DNA of 64,000 nt from Patescibacteria group bacterium. GTDB taxonomy: Bacteria; Patescibacteria; Dojkabacteria; J137. Location of the stretch: positions 124,001-188,000 of the forward strand of contig CAUJCN010000002.1 of NCBI GenBank assembly GCA_963169855.1, in the 5' to 3' direction. Positions 52,329 to 61,359 of this stretch are shown piece by piece (within the stretch, counting starts at the first letter, position 1; the number at the start of each line of letters is the position of its first letter). The translations under genes and the position numbers were made by a program. The notes under the pieces are model-generated. The model was given only the letters and a program-made list of their open reading frames with translations. It was not told the DNA's origin and searched no databases.

Positions 52329-53023
52329 TGAGCCATAAAACAAAAAAATACATTTTAATCTGATTAGGACTAGGCTTAGTTTTAATAATCTCGCTTTTAG
52401 TAAATTATCTAGTGAGTATAAGGGTGAACCTTAATACAGCCCCTGTCTCCTATCTTACCGAAGAGCCTCCTCTAGAACTTATTGAATACAGTGGTGAATT
52501 TCTGAGAGCAAAGTTACCTCCAGACTGGGACATACAAGAGCTTACAAACATCGATGGAATGGATGATTTGAGGACAAACGCAGACTACATAGGCCTGACT
52601 GGTATAAATGTTTTAAAGAATGGTGAAACCCTTATGCAGTTAAGGGGTGTTGATGGAATTGGAGGAATTAAAGTTTGTTCAGAACTACATCAATTCTTGG
52701 ATACTAATCCAAGTTACATAGAAAATAATGTTCTATTTGCACGAGAACAAGGCTTAAGTGATCCTATAGTAGTTGATCTTAGCGAGCATGATTTTGTAGA
52801 GATAGAGATTTTAGGTCATGATGTCAGAAAAGTTGGGGATAATTACTATTGGAATAATTCCAACTCATCATCAGAATTTAACCCAATATGCGGAGATTTA
52901 GGATCTATTCAAGAGTTGGAGGGTTTGAGCTTTTCTATTGAAAACACCGCAAAACCAATATTGGAGCTGTACAAAGTAACTTTCGCCGATAATCTTACTG
53001 ATTCAGACTTTAAAGGTGATTGA
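52329..53023 (+). CDS. Membrane-anchored protein interrupted by an in-frame TGA
   Basis: From ATG 52329 (six bases after the previous stop) the frame encodes a basic start, a hydrophobic helix with TGA as codon 12 (after KKYILI, before LGLGLVLIISLLVNYL), and then a ~200-residue ectodomain to 53023. Without the TGA this is a normal type II membrane protein like its neighbours. Downstream re-initiation at GTG 52412 would give a protein lacking the anchor. It may be a recent nonsense mutation, a read-through site, or a sequencing error. Confidence 0.6.
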
Positions 53024-53078
53024 AAGTATAGTTAACTCATTGGAGTTTAACGATGTGGATTAACTTTAATGCCAGTAA

Positions 53079-53417
53079 CTACTCCACAGGAAAAATCATC
53101 TCCCCCGTTTCTTTGTCAAAAATCTTAATGGCAAAGACGGGACATGATTGTGCTCCCATTAAAATATCGTCATCAGAATCAAAATCTTCTGATTCGGTAT
53201 TAATTTCAGCTCTGTTCTCATCATTCATTACAAAAGTTAGAGGTGCAATTACCGCACAACTCGCTGCACCAATACATTGATTCTTATCATATTCAACGAT
53301 GTACTTTGAATTCACTGATGTTGCCCTGTACAATCCAGGACCAATCTCTTCTACCGTAATATTACCTTTTTTGAAAACCTTTTTAGGTTTTGTATTTTCG
53401 TCATTTGTATCTTCCAT
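53079..53417 (-). CDS. Three-cysteine ferredoxin
   Basis: 112 residues with C48-x5-C54 (CIGAASC) and a distant C92-P (GAQSCPVFAI). The second Cys of the CxxCxxC motif is Ala51, as in [3Fe-4S] ferredoxins. The N-terminus is charged and the middle acidic. An electron carrier; the reductase at 46116-46820 is a possible partner by inference only. Confidence 0.85.
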   Translation of the reverse strand: MEDTNDENTKPKKVFKKGNITVEEIGPGLYRATSVNSKYIVEYDKNQCIGAASCAVIAPLTFVMNDENRAEINTESEDFDSDDDILMGAQSCPVFAIKIFDKETGEMIFPVE

Positions 53418-53423
53418 TACTCA

Positions 53424-53429
53424 ATTTTA
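53424..53429 (-). promoter_or_regulatory. -10 box of the ferredoxin gene
   Basis: TAAAAT ends six bases before the ATG at 53417. Confidence 0.45.
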
Positions 53430-53487
53430 ACAAAGAATTCATTATAAATCGCTGATATATGTTTTTGGATTTTGTTTTTAACTATGA

Positions 53488-53493
53488 TACACT
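53488..53493 (+). promoter_or_regulatory. -10 box of ftsE
   Basis: An extended TGATACACT ends six bases before the ATG at 53500. Confidence 0.55.
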
Positions 53494-53499
53494 ATAGGA

Positions 53500-54834
53500 A
53501 TGCTTGAATTTAACCACGTCTCAAAAATATACGATAACAATATAGTAGCTGTAAATGACATTTCGTTCAAAGTCAAAGAAGGAGAATTTGTTTTTCTAAT
53601 CGGTGCTTCTGGAAGTGGAAAAACCACAGCTATTAAAATGTTGATTCGTGACGAGAACCCAACTACGGGAGCTGTATACTTCAGAGATCGAGACATCACA
53701 AAGATCGGTAGGTCAAGAGTTTATAAATTAAGACGAGAAATCGGAGTTATTTTTCAAGACTATAAACTTATTCAAGATAAAACCGCATACGAAAATGTAG
53801 CTTTCGCAATGGAAGTTGCAGGTAAGAAGAATAAAGAAATCAAAGAAACTGTACCATACGTTTTAGATATTGTAGGACTTAATCATAGATCGAACTCTTT
53901 CCCTAGACAATTATCCGGAGGGGAACAGCAGAGAGTTGCTATCGCAAGAGCTATTGCGAATAGTCCAAAAGTATTGATTGCTGATGAACCGACAGGAAAC
54001 CTTGACCCTTCAAGTGCATGGGACATTGTTCAAATTTTGAACAAAATAAACAACTGGGGAACAACTATTATCATGTCTACCCACGGTACCGACATTGTCA
54101 ATTCTCTTAACAAAAGAGTTATTCAAATGGAGTCTGGAAGAATCATTCGAGATGACAGTAAGGGGCAATACGAATTAGCTCAGAAAAAAGACTTTGAACA
54201 AAAAATGGATCAAAATGCTGAGGAAGTTGTAAAGAAGAAAGACAAATTAAAAATCAAAATCGATATGGATGAACCATCCGAAGAACCAGAGTTGGAAGTC
54301 GAAGAAGGATTAGAAATTTCTGAAGCTCCTCGTAAAGGAATTTTTGGATTCTTTAAAAGAGTAAAACCAAGAGTAGAAACATTCAATGCCTTAGAGCAGA
54401 TATTAGGAAAGCCTTCAAAAGAGAACGATAGCCAAGAATACGAATTAGAAGAAGAAACAGATTCTGAAGCAATAAATAACATCGAGGAAAATACTGTAGC
54501 AAATCAAATGCAAACTTCAGAGAAGGAAGACAAGAAAAAAATCAAAAAAGAATCTGTAAAAAAAGAAGTTAAGAAAAAGCCAACAAAGAAATCCAGACCA
54601 TTGAGTATGGATAACTCTAATGGAGAAATTCACACTGGGTTAGGAAACACTTCTCTTGACCAGCTTGAATTAGAACCTGAGTTAATAGAAGTATTAAAAG
54701 AAGCAGGGTACAATAATGTAGAGGAAATAATAAACGATGGGGTTGAAAACCTAAGAGAAAAAGTTGATTTAAGTAAAAGAGAATTATTAAAAATAGCTAG
54801 ATCAATAAAATCTACTCATTCATCAGAAGAATAA
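53500..54834 (+). CDS. ftsE: Cell-division ATPase FtsE with long C-terminal extension
   Basis: ABC ATPase that, with FtsX, controls peptidoglycan hydrolysis at division. Residues 1-225 are a complete FtsE: Walker A GASGSGKTT, signature LSGGEQQRVAIARAIA, Walker B VLIADEPTGNLDP, H-loop MSTHGTD. The other ~220 residues are unusual: a Lys/Glu-rich disordered linker, then a helix-hairpin-helix-like end (LEPELIEVLKEAGYNNVEEIINDGVENLREKVDLSKREL, about 385-440). It lies one base before ftsX. Confidence 0.95.
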   Translation: MLEFNHVSKIYDNNIVAVNDISFKVKEGEFVFLIGASGSGKTTAIKMLIRDENPTTGAVYFRDRDITKIGRSRVYKLRREIGVIFQDYKLIQDKTAYENVAFAMEVAGKKNKEIKETVPYVLDIVGLNHRSNSFPRQLSGGEQQRVAIARAIANSPKVLIADEPTGNLDPSSAWDIVQILNKINNWGTTIIMSTHGTDIVNSLNKRVIQMESGRIIRDDSKGQYELAQKKDFEQKMDQNAEEVVKKKDKLKIKIDMDEPSEEPELEVEEGLEISEAPRKGIFGFFKRVKPRVETFNALEQILGKPSKENDSQEYELEEETDSEAINNIEENTVANQMQTSEKEDKKKIKKESVKKEVKKKPTKKSRPLSMDNSNGEIHTGLGNTSLDQLELEPELIEVLKEAGYNNVEEIINDGVENLREKVDLSKRELLKIARSIKSTHSSEE

Positions 54835-54835
54835 A

Positions 54836-55837
54836 ATGTTATCAAGAATATTAGCAAATACAAAAAAACAGATTCAACGAAGCGGATGGGCTGGTTGGGG
54901 ATCTGTAAGTGTTATGACACTAGCTCTGTTAGTAGCTATTATTTTTGGAGGGTTAGCTTACTTCAGTAATCTTTGGATCCAATACATCGAATCCAGAAGT
55001 AACATTTTAGTTTTCTTCGAAGTTGGAATGGACAAGGAAGTTGTAGAAGCTCTTAAGGAGAAATGGGAAATGAATCCTCAGATCAAATCTATAAACTACA
55101 CTACAGAAGAAGAAGCTTACTCTATCTATGGCGACTATTCTTCAAAAGTTCAACCTATTCAATATGAAGTTCTAAGCACCAATCAATTTATCGATGGAAA
55201 GCTTCCATCGAGTTTAGATATTCAAATTTACACACTAAACGATCTTAAATCAGTTACAGAACTTGTTAAGAAAGATATTGATAGTGAGGTTAAGAAATTA
55301 GAAATTATCCCAGCAGATTCAAGCAAACCTGTTGAGTATAAGTATTCTCAAGATCCAACAGTACCACCTATTACTTTAAGAGTTGATAGTGAAAGTCTAG
55401 ACAAATTACGAGAAGTTTTACTCACTTTAAGAATTGCTGGAATTGCAGTTATAACATTGCTTTTTGTTGTCATTTTCTTCTTCACATTCATGACAGTTGA
55501 GTTCAGATTATATAACCAGATGGAGGAAATTGGAGTCATGCAACTGGTCGGTGGAAGCCTCTACTTTATACGTACACCCTATATTCTCGAGGGAAGTTTC
55601 TACGGATTTATTGGTGCATTGATTTCTACGTTCTTAATTGGAACCGTTTTAACTGTAGTATTCGTTCTTAACCCAACTTCTGCAATTAGTGTATTCTTAT
55701 ACGAGAATTTTGCAAGATTACCGTGGCCACAAGTGACACCTTTCGGTTGGGCGGGAGTTATTGCTTTAATAGGATTTGTTGGTGCATTTATCGGAGGATT
55801 CAGTACATGGTTCTCTATCAGAAGATATATCAGATAA
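54836..55837 (+). CDS. ftsX: Cell-division permease FtsX
   Basis: 333 residues with four membrane helices (one near the N-terminus at about 22-45, three in the C-terminal half from about 205). The extracellular domain lies between the first two helices. MEEIGVMQLVGGSLYFIRTPYILEGSFYGFIGALIS is the typical permease segment. It partners FtsE and starts one base after its stop. Confidence 0.95.
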   Translation: MLSRILANTKKQIQRSGWAGWGSVSVMTLALLVAIIFGGLAYFSNLWIQYIESRSNILVFFEVGMDKEVVEALKEKWEMNPQIKSINYTTEEEAYSIYGDYSSKVQPIQYEVLSTNQFIDGKLPSSLDIQIYTLNDLKSVTELVKKDIDSEVKKLEIIPADSSKPVEYKYSQDPTVPPITLRVDSESLDKLREVLLTLRIAGIAVITLLFVVIFFFTFMTVEFRLYNQMEEIGVMQLVGGSLYFIRTPYILEGSFYGFIGALISTFLIGTVLTVVFVLNPTSAISVFLYENFARLPWPQVTPFGWAGVIALIGFVGAFIGGFSTWFSIRRYIR

Positions 55838-55900
55838 AACCTAAAACTTCTATACCCTCTATTCATAGACTATCGTATAATGACTAAAACCAGCGATTAT

Positions 55901-57367
55901 ATGATTGAATTTACAAAAAAAACATTCCTAGAAAAAATTCCCGACTATGTGATTTCTATTGCCGAAACTCTACAGAAAGCCGGTTTTCAGTCTTATCTAG
56001 TAGGTGGCAGTATCAGAGATATCTTACTTGGAAAAACTCCCTTAGATTTCGACATTGCAACCAATGCGTACCCAGAAGATGTGCAGAAAATATTTCCTAA
56101 AAGTGTGCCTACAGGTGCTAAATTTGGGACTATAACTGTAATTGGGACATCCAATACTGGAGAAAACTTTGACGTTCAAATAACAACATACAGAAGTGAA
56201 GCTGACTATTTTGGAGGCAGATGGCCAGCTAAGGTTGAGTTCGCAAGGACAATTGAAGAAGATCTATCTCGTAGAGACTTTACTATCAATGCTATTGCTC
56301 TAGATTTGCAGAACTTCGATAATGAGCAAATTGACGTGATGAATTTATTTGTAGATCCATTTAACGGATTAGAAGATTTAAAAGCTGGCGTGATTAAAGC
56401 TGTTAGAGAACCTATGGAAAGACTTACAGAAGATGGATTAAGGGCAGTTCGGGCTTGTAGATTAGCTTCTCAACTTGGATTTCAGATAGATGCAAATACC
56501 TTGAAAGCTATCAAAGAAACGAATCATGTTACTGCTCAAGTTTCTGTAGAAAGATTCAAAGATGAATTTCTAAAGATTTTGTACAAAAGTAGTAAACCTT
56601 CAGTTGGTTTAAATTTACTAAAAGAAACAGGAATTCTAAAACTATTTATTCCAGAGCTTTTAGAAGGAATAGATGTAGTCCAACCAGAGTTCCATACAGA
56701 TGATGTTTTTACACACTCGCTTCAAGCCTGTGATATTGCTGAAGACAGAGTAAAAGTAGCAGCTTTACTGCATGATATTGGCAAATCTCGAACCAGAACA
56801 GAAGATGAAAAAGGAATCCATTTTTATGGACACGATGTTGTGGGAGCACGAATGACCGAAGAAATTTTGAAAAGGCTAAAATTTCCAAATGACGAAGTTG
56901 AGCGAAACATTAGATTGGTTAGATGGCACATGTTCTACTACCCTTCAGCAGATTGGAGAAAATCTGATGATGAAATAAAAAAAGGAGAAGATATGGGATG
57001 GACGGATGGTGCTATTAGAAGATTGATTATTAATGTCGGAGGTGAGGAGGGAATTGACGATTTACTCAGACTTCGCATCGCTGATGCTGCATCCAACCCA
57101 AAAAACGATTTTGACCCAAAGGAGCTTGATGAATTAGCTTCCAGAGTAGCTTCCGTTAGAGCAAATGATATGGCTCTTAAAATCACTGATTTAGATATAA
57201 AAGGACAAGATCTTGTGGAGAATTTTGGATTACAACCAGGTCAAAAGTTGGGTGAAACTCTCAAGTTCTTACTCGAGAAGGTTTTAGACGATCCAGCACT
57301 GAATAAAAAATTAGATTTATTAAGATTAGCAAAGAGCTTTTTAGATAGTCACCAAAGTTCCGTTTAG
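55901..57367 (+). CDS. cca: CCA-adding tRNA nucleotidyltransferase with HD domain
   Basis: Adds or repairs tRNA 3' CCA; needed here since none of the tRNA genes encodes CCA. ATG 55901 is preferred because the earlier ATG at 55880 overlaps the TATAAT box (55876-55881). 488 residues: YLVGGSIRDILLGKTPLDFDIAT catalytic head, RRDFTINAIALD, RAVRACRLASQLGF, and an HD domain (VAALLHDIGKSRTR, then GHDVVGARM). Confidence 0.93.
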   Translation: MIEFTKKTFLEKIPDYVISIAETLQKAGFQSYLVGGSIRDILLGKTPLDFDIATNAYPEDVQKIFPKSVPTGAKFGTITVIGTSNTGENFDVQITTYRSEADYFGGRWPAKVEFARTIEEDLSRRDFTINAIALDLQNFDNEQIDVMNLFVDPFNGLEDLKAGVIKAVREPMERLTEDGLRAVRACRLASQLGFQIDANTLKAIKETNHVTAQVSVERFKDEFLKILYKSSKPSVGLNLLKETGILKLFIPELLEGIDVVQPEFHTDDVFTHSLQACDIAEDRVKVAALLHDIGKSRTRTEDEKGIHFYGHDVVGARMTEEILKRLKFPNDEVERNIRLVRWHMFYYPSADWRKSDDEIKKGEDMGWTDGAIRRLIINVGGEEGIDDLLRLRIADAASNPKNDFDPKELDELASRVASVRANDMALKITDLDIKGQDLVENFGLQPGQKLGETLKFLLEKVLDDPALNKKLDLLRLAKSFLDSHQSSV

Positions 57368-57425
57368 TGCTTCTAGCTTCATTATTGGGTCAAAAAATGA
57401 TATAATTATGTGGTAAAAAACTTTT

Positions 57426-59096
57426 ATGGCAAAGAATATAAATAAAACAAGAACAGATGTCATTTTAGAGAAAGTGCCTCCTCTAATGGGTGTTGTATTA
57501 CTATTAACCCCACTTGTTGTGAGCTTTATTAGTCCAGAAATTGCAGCTGTAATAATCATTCTTTTGAATGTATTTTTCTTATACAAATCCTTCTCATTTG
57601 CCGTTCTATTCGCAATCTCTCTAGTGAGAATTCGAAGAGAAGAGTCTGTCAATTGGAGAAAAAGACTAGATTCGTTACTAAATATTGGTGATGCTATTAA
57701 GCAAATCGATTTAAACATTGATGGAGCTAGGAAACTTACTTATCAAGAATACTTGGTTGCTAACACTAATAAGAAAGTTTCTCGTCTTAGATTCTGGCTT
57801 GATAAATTCGAGACTCTAAGATTCCTAAAGATAGAAAGAAACGAGTTAAGAAGAGTACAAACAAATGTAACCGACTGGAAAGACATTCAACATGTGGTAA
57901 TTGTCCCACATGTTAAAGAACCTGAGTCCATCCTAAGAGCTACAATGGAACATTTAAAGAATCAATCCTTTCCTACAAAGCAAATCAGTGTTGTTTTAGC
58001 AGCAGAAGCTGCAGACCCAAATGGTGTTATCGTTTCCGAAAAGTTACGAGAAGAATATAAAGAAGTATTCAATAACATCTGGGTAACAAACCACATACTT
58101 CAAGAAGGAGAAGCTGTTGGAAAATCTGCAAACATGGCATGGGCCGGAAAAGAAGTTACTCAACATATTAATAAGCTTGGATGGGACAAAAAGAGAGTAA
58201 CTTTAACAAGTTGCGATGCTGACTCTAAACTTCCTAAGGACTATTTCTCTTACCAGACTTATCTATTCTCAACTACCCCAGATAACGAGTATCTGTACTT
58301 CAACGGAGCATTGGTTCTTTACAACAACATCTGGAGGTTACCTTTCTATGCTAGAGTTAAAAATTCGATGTCTACTATTTACAACGTTGGAAGACTTGTT
58401 AGAACTGACAAATTAGTGCCTTTTTCTACCTACACAACTACTCTTTGGTTAATCGAAGAAATTGGATACTGGACACCTTGGGTTACACCAGAAGACTTCC
58501 ATATGTTCTTTAAAGGATTATTCAAATACCCTAAGAAAGTACGAACTATCCCAATGTACATGAAGATTATGTCAGACGCTGCTGAAGGAGAATCTCACTG
58601 GGAAACTATTAGAAACAATTACAAGCAAGAAAGAAGATGGCAATGGGGAATTTCTGACGATGGGTGGGTTCTGAAAAATTTATTCACAACTCCGTTCTCA
58701 AAACTATCTCCACGAATGATTTACCTATCTGTACATACAATTTTTGACCACATCTTTGGTCCAGTAGGATCTTTAATGATTCTAGTTGGAGGAAATATTC
58801 CTGCATTGATTAGTCCTGAATTCGGTTATACAGTATTTGGTGCGAATTTACCTAGAGTTTCTTCTAGCATTATTCAACTTACATTATTCTGCTTCATACC
58901 TGTAATCATTTTGGATATTTTCTTAAAACCTCAAAGTAATAAGTCGATTATTACGAGAATTAGATACTTACTTGAATGGGTTACCCAGCCATTTGTGGGC
59001 TTTATTCTATCGGTATTACCAGGTTTAGAGGCTCATACAAGACTAATATTCGGAAGATATCTTGAGTATTACGTTACTAAAAAGAAGGGAGATTAA
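57426..59096 (+). CDS. Membrane glycosyltransferase family 2
   Basis: 556 residues. Two N-terminal membrane helices (about 20-65), a GT-A domain with SCDADSKL (DxD, near residue 262), TPEDFHMFF (ED, about 355) and QERRWQWG (QxxRW, about 402), then three or four C-terminal helices. This is the layout of processive or synthase-type GT2 enzymes. TATAAT (57401-57406) lies 19 bases before the ATG, giving a short leader. Confidence 0.9.
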   Translation: MAKNINKTRTDVILEKVPPLMGVVLLLTPLVVSFISPEIAAVIIILLNVFFLYKSFSFAVLFAISLVRIRREESVNWRKRLDSLLNIGDAIKQIDLNIDGARKLTYQEYLVANTNKKVSRLRFWLDKFETLRFLKIERNELRRVQTNVTDWKDIQHVVIVPHVKEPESILRATMEHLKNQSFPTKQISVVLAAEAADPNGVIVSEKLREEYKEVFNNIWVTNHILQEGEAVGKSANMAWAGKEVTQHINKLGWDKKRVTLTSCDADSKLPKDYFSYQTYLFSTTPDNEYLYFNGALVLYNNIWRLPFYARVKNSMSTIYNVGRLVRTDKLVPFSTYTTTLWLIEEIGYWTPWVTPEDFHMFFKGLFKYPKKVRTIPMYMKIMSDAAEGESHWETIRNNYKQERRWQWGISDDGWVLKNLFTTPFSKLSPRMIYLSVHTIFDHIFGPVGSLMILVGGNIPALISPEFGYTVFGANLPRVSSSIIQLTLFCFIPVIILDIFLKPQSNKSIITRIRYLLEWVTQPFVGFILSVLPGLEAHTRLIFGRYLEYYVTKKKGD

Positions 59097-59213
59097 TAAA
59101 ACAAGTTCGAATAAAAGAAACTCGAAGTTCGAAAGTTAAGGTAATCTTCTTCCAAGTCTCGAAAGCTCTATTATTTTGACCTCCTAGTCTTTCTAGCCTT
59201 TGATCTTTTCTTA

Positions 59214-59285
59214 AGGTAACGGCGGGATTCGAACCCGCGGATAAGAGTTTTGCAGACTCTCGCCTTACCACTTGGCCACGTCACC
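59214..59285 (-). tRNA. tRNA-Cys (GCA)
   Basis: The acceptor GGTGACG pairs with CGTTACC (one G-T pair). The D arm contains GCCAAGTGGTAAGGC, the anticodon loop has GCA between GAGT/ACTC, and the T loop is TTCGAAT. No CCA is encoded. A 5'-half copy lies just upstream in transcript order. The rest of the gap 59097-59433 holds no gene. Confidence 0.95.
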
Positions 59286-59300
59286 ATTTATTTCTTTTTC

Positions 59301-59367
59301 TTTTGCAGACTCTAGCCTAGACTTTATCCTTCGTAGCGTAGCGAAGGGGGAACTTGGCCACGTCACC
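59301..59367 (-). pseudogene. 5'-half tRNA-Cys copy with inserted palindrome
   Basis: In transcript order it has GGTGACGTGGCCAAGT (59352-59367, identical to the tRNA 5' end), a palindromic insert (CCTTCG...CGAAGG, 59328-59347), and AGAGTCTGCAAAA (59301-59313), the tRNA anticodon stem-loop. The T arm and 3' acceptor strand are missing. Upstream flank (TTTA...CTTTT) is also duplicated. It lies about 15 bases 5' of the intact gene. Confidence 0.8.
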
Positions 59368-59433
59368 GTTTAGAAATTTTCTTTTCGATTATACCTTTTC
59401 AAGGTGAAAAATCCTACCCCAACTGAAGAATCA

Positions 59434-60090
59434 TTACTTATCCATTACCCAAAGGAAACCTTCATTTGTAATAAACACAGTATATTCATGTGGCTGACTT
59501 GTAATAGGTTGTCCTTCTGAACTGATTTGCGTTGAGTCAACTATACCTCGTACAATCCATCCCCAGAAACCATTATCATTTTGATAAAATTCAAAAACTC
59601 TTTGCCAATCCGAAATGCCTCCATTTATATCCCAAGACGAGAAAGCTTCATCAGGTCTGTTTTCTTCAGCTTCGTTATTAAAATTGTATCTTCCATAAAC
59701 CTGACCCAGTTTGAAGATTGTCTTAAAGTTAACAAAAATAAGTTCATTTCTAAATTTGATGATTGGGCCAGAAAGATGCACAGTATCTCCATACACTTTA
59801 AAGCTGTATTCTTCTAACTTTGCCTCCTCTGGTGTGCTTCCAGCACCAAAAAGCTGACCTAGTGCAGTATTTTCTGATTTCTTTATTTTGAGATAAACAT
59901 CTGCATACGTTCCATTAGAATCAACTTTTCTCTCCGAAACCGTTACTTTTGCTACCTCTTCTCTTTGAGTAAATACAGAATATGTCCTTAATAGCAACGC
60001 AGTATAGCCTCCAACTGTTATAATTAGACAGATTACTAGGAATAAGCAGAATAACAAAAGGGTTGCAGTTACTTTTACAATGCTTCTCAT
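59434..60090 (-). CDS. Membrane-anchored protein, unknown
   Basis: 218 residues with one long N-terminal membrane helix (8-35) and a beta-rich ectodomain ending in WVMDK. I recognise no family and see no catalytic motif. Confidence 0.65.
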   Translation of the reverse strand: MRSIVKVTATLLLFCLFLVICLIITVGGYTALLLRTYSVFTQREEVAKVTVSERKVDSNGTYADVYLKIKKSENTALGQLFGAGSTPEEAKLEEYSFKVYGDTVHLSGPIIKFRNELIFVNFKTIFKLGQVYGRYNFNNEAEENRPDEAFSSWDINGGISDWQRVFEFYQNDNGFWGWIVRGIVDSTQISSEGQPITSQPHEYTVFITNEGFLWVMDK

Positions 60091-60122
60091 ATATAATTTA
60101 AACTACATTTCAATTATACAAG

Positions 60123-60626
60123 ATGGGAAAGTTTATAGAAAGACAAAAGGAATTCAGAGGTGATTTTCTTAAACGAAGAAAAAATAAAATAATTTTGGTT
60201 TTAGATAACTTCAGAAGCGCTACTAATGTGGCATTGGTGATGAAAACTGCTTACGCACTTGGTGTAGATCGCGTTTATCTAGTTGGGGTCACTGCAAAAC
60301 CTCCTTTTGGAAAGGAACTAGCTATAGTTTCTGATGGTGCAGAAGGAAGATTGGATATTCGGGAAAGTGTTTCGACAAAAAAACTAATTCAACAACATAG
60401 AGAAAAAGGCTTCCTAACAATAGCCGTAAACATGGTTCGTGATACCGTTTCTTTGGATACTGTAGACACTACAGATACCGATGTTTTAATAGTCCTTACT
60501 GATCAAAATCTATCCAAGGAGGTTATGAATGAGTGTTCTTATATTATTGCTACAAACAAATTCAGAAAGTATACCGATGCTGGATTAATTAACGATTTGG
60601 CAATAATCCTCTACTCGATTAGATAG
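60123..60626 (+). CDS. SpoU-type RNA methyltransferase, degenerate
   Basis: 167 residues. The N-terminal SPOUT pattern IILVLDNFRSATNVALVMKTAYALGVDRVYLVG matches SpoU motif 1 (with Asn and Arg). The later motifs are weak: the GxExxG position reads TDQNLS and the IPMxGxxxSLNVS segment is replaced by IATNKFRKYTDAGLINDLA. Binding of SAM and activity are therefore doubtful. Confidence 0.65.
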   Translation: MGKFIERQKEFRGDFLKRRKNKIILVLDNFRSATNVALVMKTAYALGVDRVYLVGVTAKPPFGKELAIVSDGAEGRLDIRESVSTKKLIQQHREKGFLTIAVNMVRDTVSLDTVDTTDTDVLIVLTDQNLSKEVMNECSYIIATNKFRKYTDAGLINDLAIILYSIR

Positions 60627-60671
60627 TTTTACGCCATTGACGAGAAGCAGCTTCATTATCTCCAAAACGTC

Positions 60672-60691
60672 ATCCCTGTGAATACAGGGAT
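60672..60691. repeat. Hairpin repeat (ATCCCTG type)
   Basis: ATCCCTGT and ACAGGGAT arms surround a 4-base loop in the 202-bp gap between the methyltransferase and ssb genes. Confidence 0.75.
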
Positions 60692-60781
60692 CTCGTGTGT
60701 AAAAGTATTAACAAAACAAACTCTTTGATTGGGAAATCGTGAAGAATGCTATCTTGAATTATCGTAACTTACCAAAACAAG

Positions 60782-60801
60782 ATTCCTGCTTTCGCAGGAA
60801 T
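60782..60801. repeat. Hairpin repeat (ATTCCTG type)
   Basis: ATTCCTGC and GCAGGAAT arms surround a 4-base loop, followed by GACAT. It is the same repeat class as 60672-60691, in opposite orientation 90 bp away. Confidence 0.75.
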
Positions 60802-60828
60802 GACATTGTTGGTTATTTTGAGTTTAGA

Positions 60829-61296
60829 TTAAAACGGTAGATCTGATGGATCGATATCGTCTTCACCTCCTGTAGATTCAGGTAGAATCTCAGAATCAGC
60901 ATCAGATTTGCTAGAAGATGATTTTGCTTTTGGAGTGTAACTTGAACCTCCCTCGCTATTGTCCCCTTCGAATCTTGCAATCAGGATTACTTTTTCTGCA
61001 ACAACTTCTGTTTTGTATTGCTTCTTTCCATCTTGCCCATCCCAGCTTCGTGTTTGAATTCTTCCTTGGATCAAAATTCTTGTTCCTTTCTTAATTCTTT
61101 GAGCTAATGATTCTGCATTATTCCAAACTACAATATTATGAAAAGATGGCTCATCTACCCACTCTTCTCCTTTTTTATATCTTCGGTTTGTTGCTAAGCT
61201 AAATGAAACAACTCCTGCTCCACTTGGTGTATATCTTAAATCTGGATCTTTTGTGATGTTTCCTAATAAGGATACTTCGTTTAAATCGCCGAACAT
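60829..61296 (-). CDS. ssb: Single-stranded DNA-binding protein
   Basis: 155 residues. OB fold: NEVSLLGNITKDPDLRYTPSGAGVVSFSLATNR, FHNIVVWNNAESLAQRIKKGTRILIQGRIQTRSW. A Ser/Lys-rich linker and the acidic tip DDIDPSDLPF, which recruits replication and repair proteins, complete it. Normal length. Confidence 0.97.
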   Translation of the reverse strand: MFGDLNEVSLLGNITKDPDLRYTPSGAGVVSFSLATNRRYKKGEEWVDEPSFHNIVVWNNAESLAQRIKKGTRILIQGRIQTRSWDGQDGKKQYKTEVVAEKVILIARFEGDNSEGGSSYTPKAKSSSSKSDADSEILPESTGGEDDIDPSDLPF

Positions 61297-61359
61297 AAAA
61301 ATGTTTTTAACAGTTATTGCTTTATTATAAGTTAAATTTTGGATTTCGTAAAAGACTTA

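Noticed and set aside
37028..53023. Three in-frame TGA codons (bla-like tail, ASCH, 52329 gene) as a sign that UGA is recoded to Gly or Trp.
   Set aside because: TGA ends genes that overlap the next start (Smr/pepF at about 20907, msrB at 38744, 62550), and the ASCH frame also has a TAG, so ordinary nonsense mutation is simpler.
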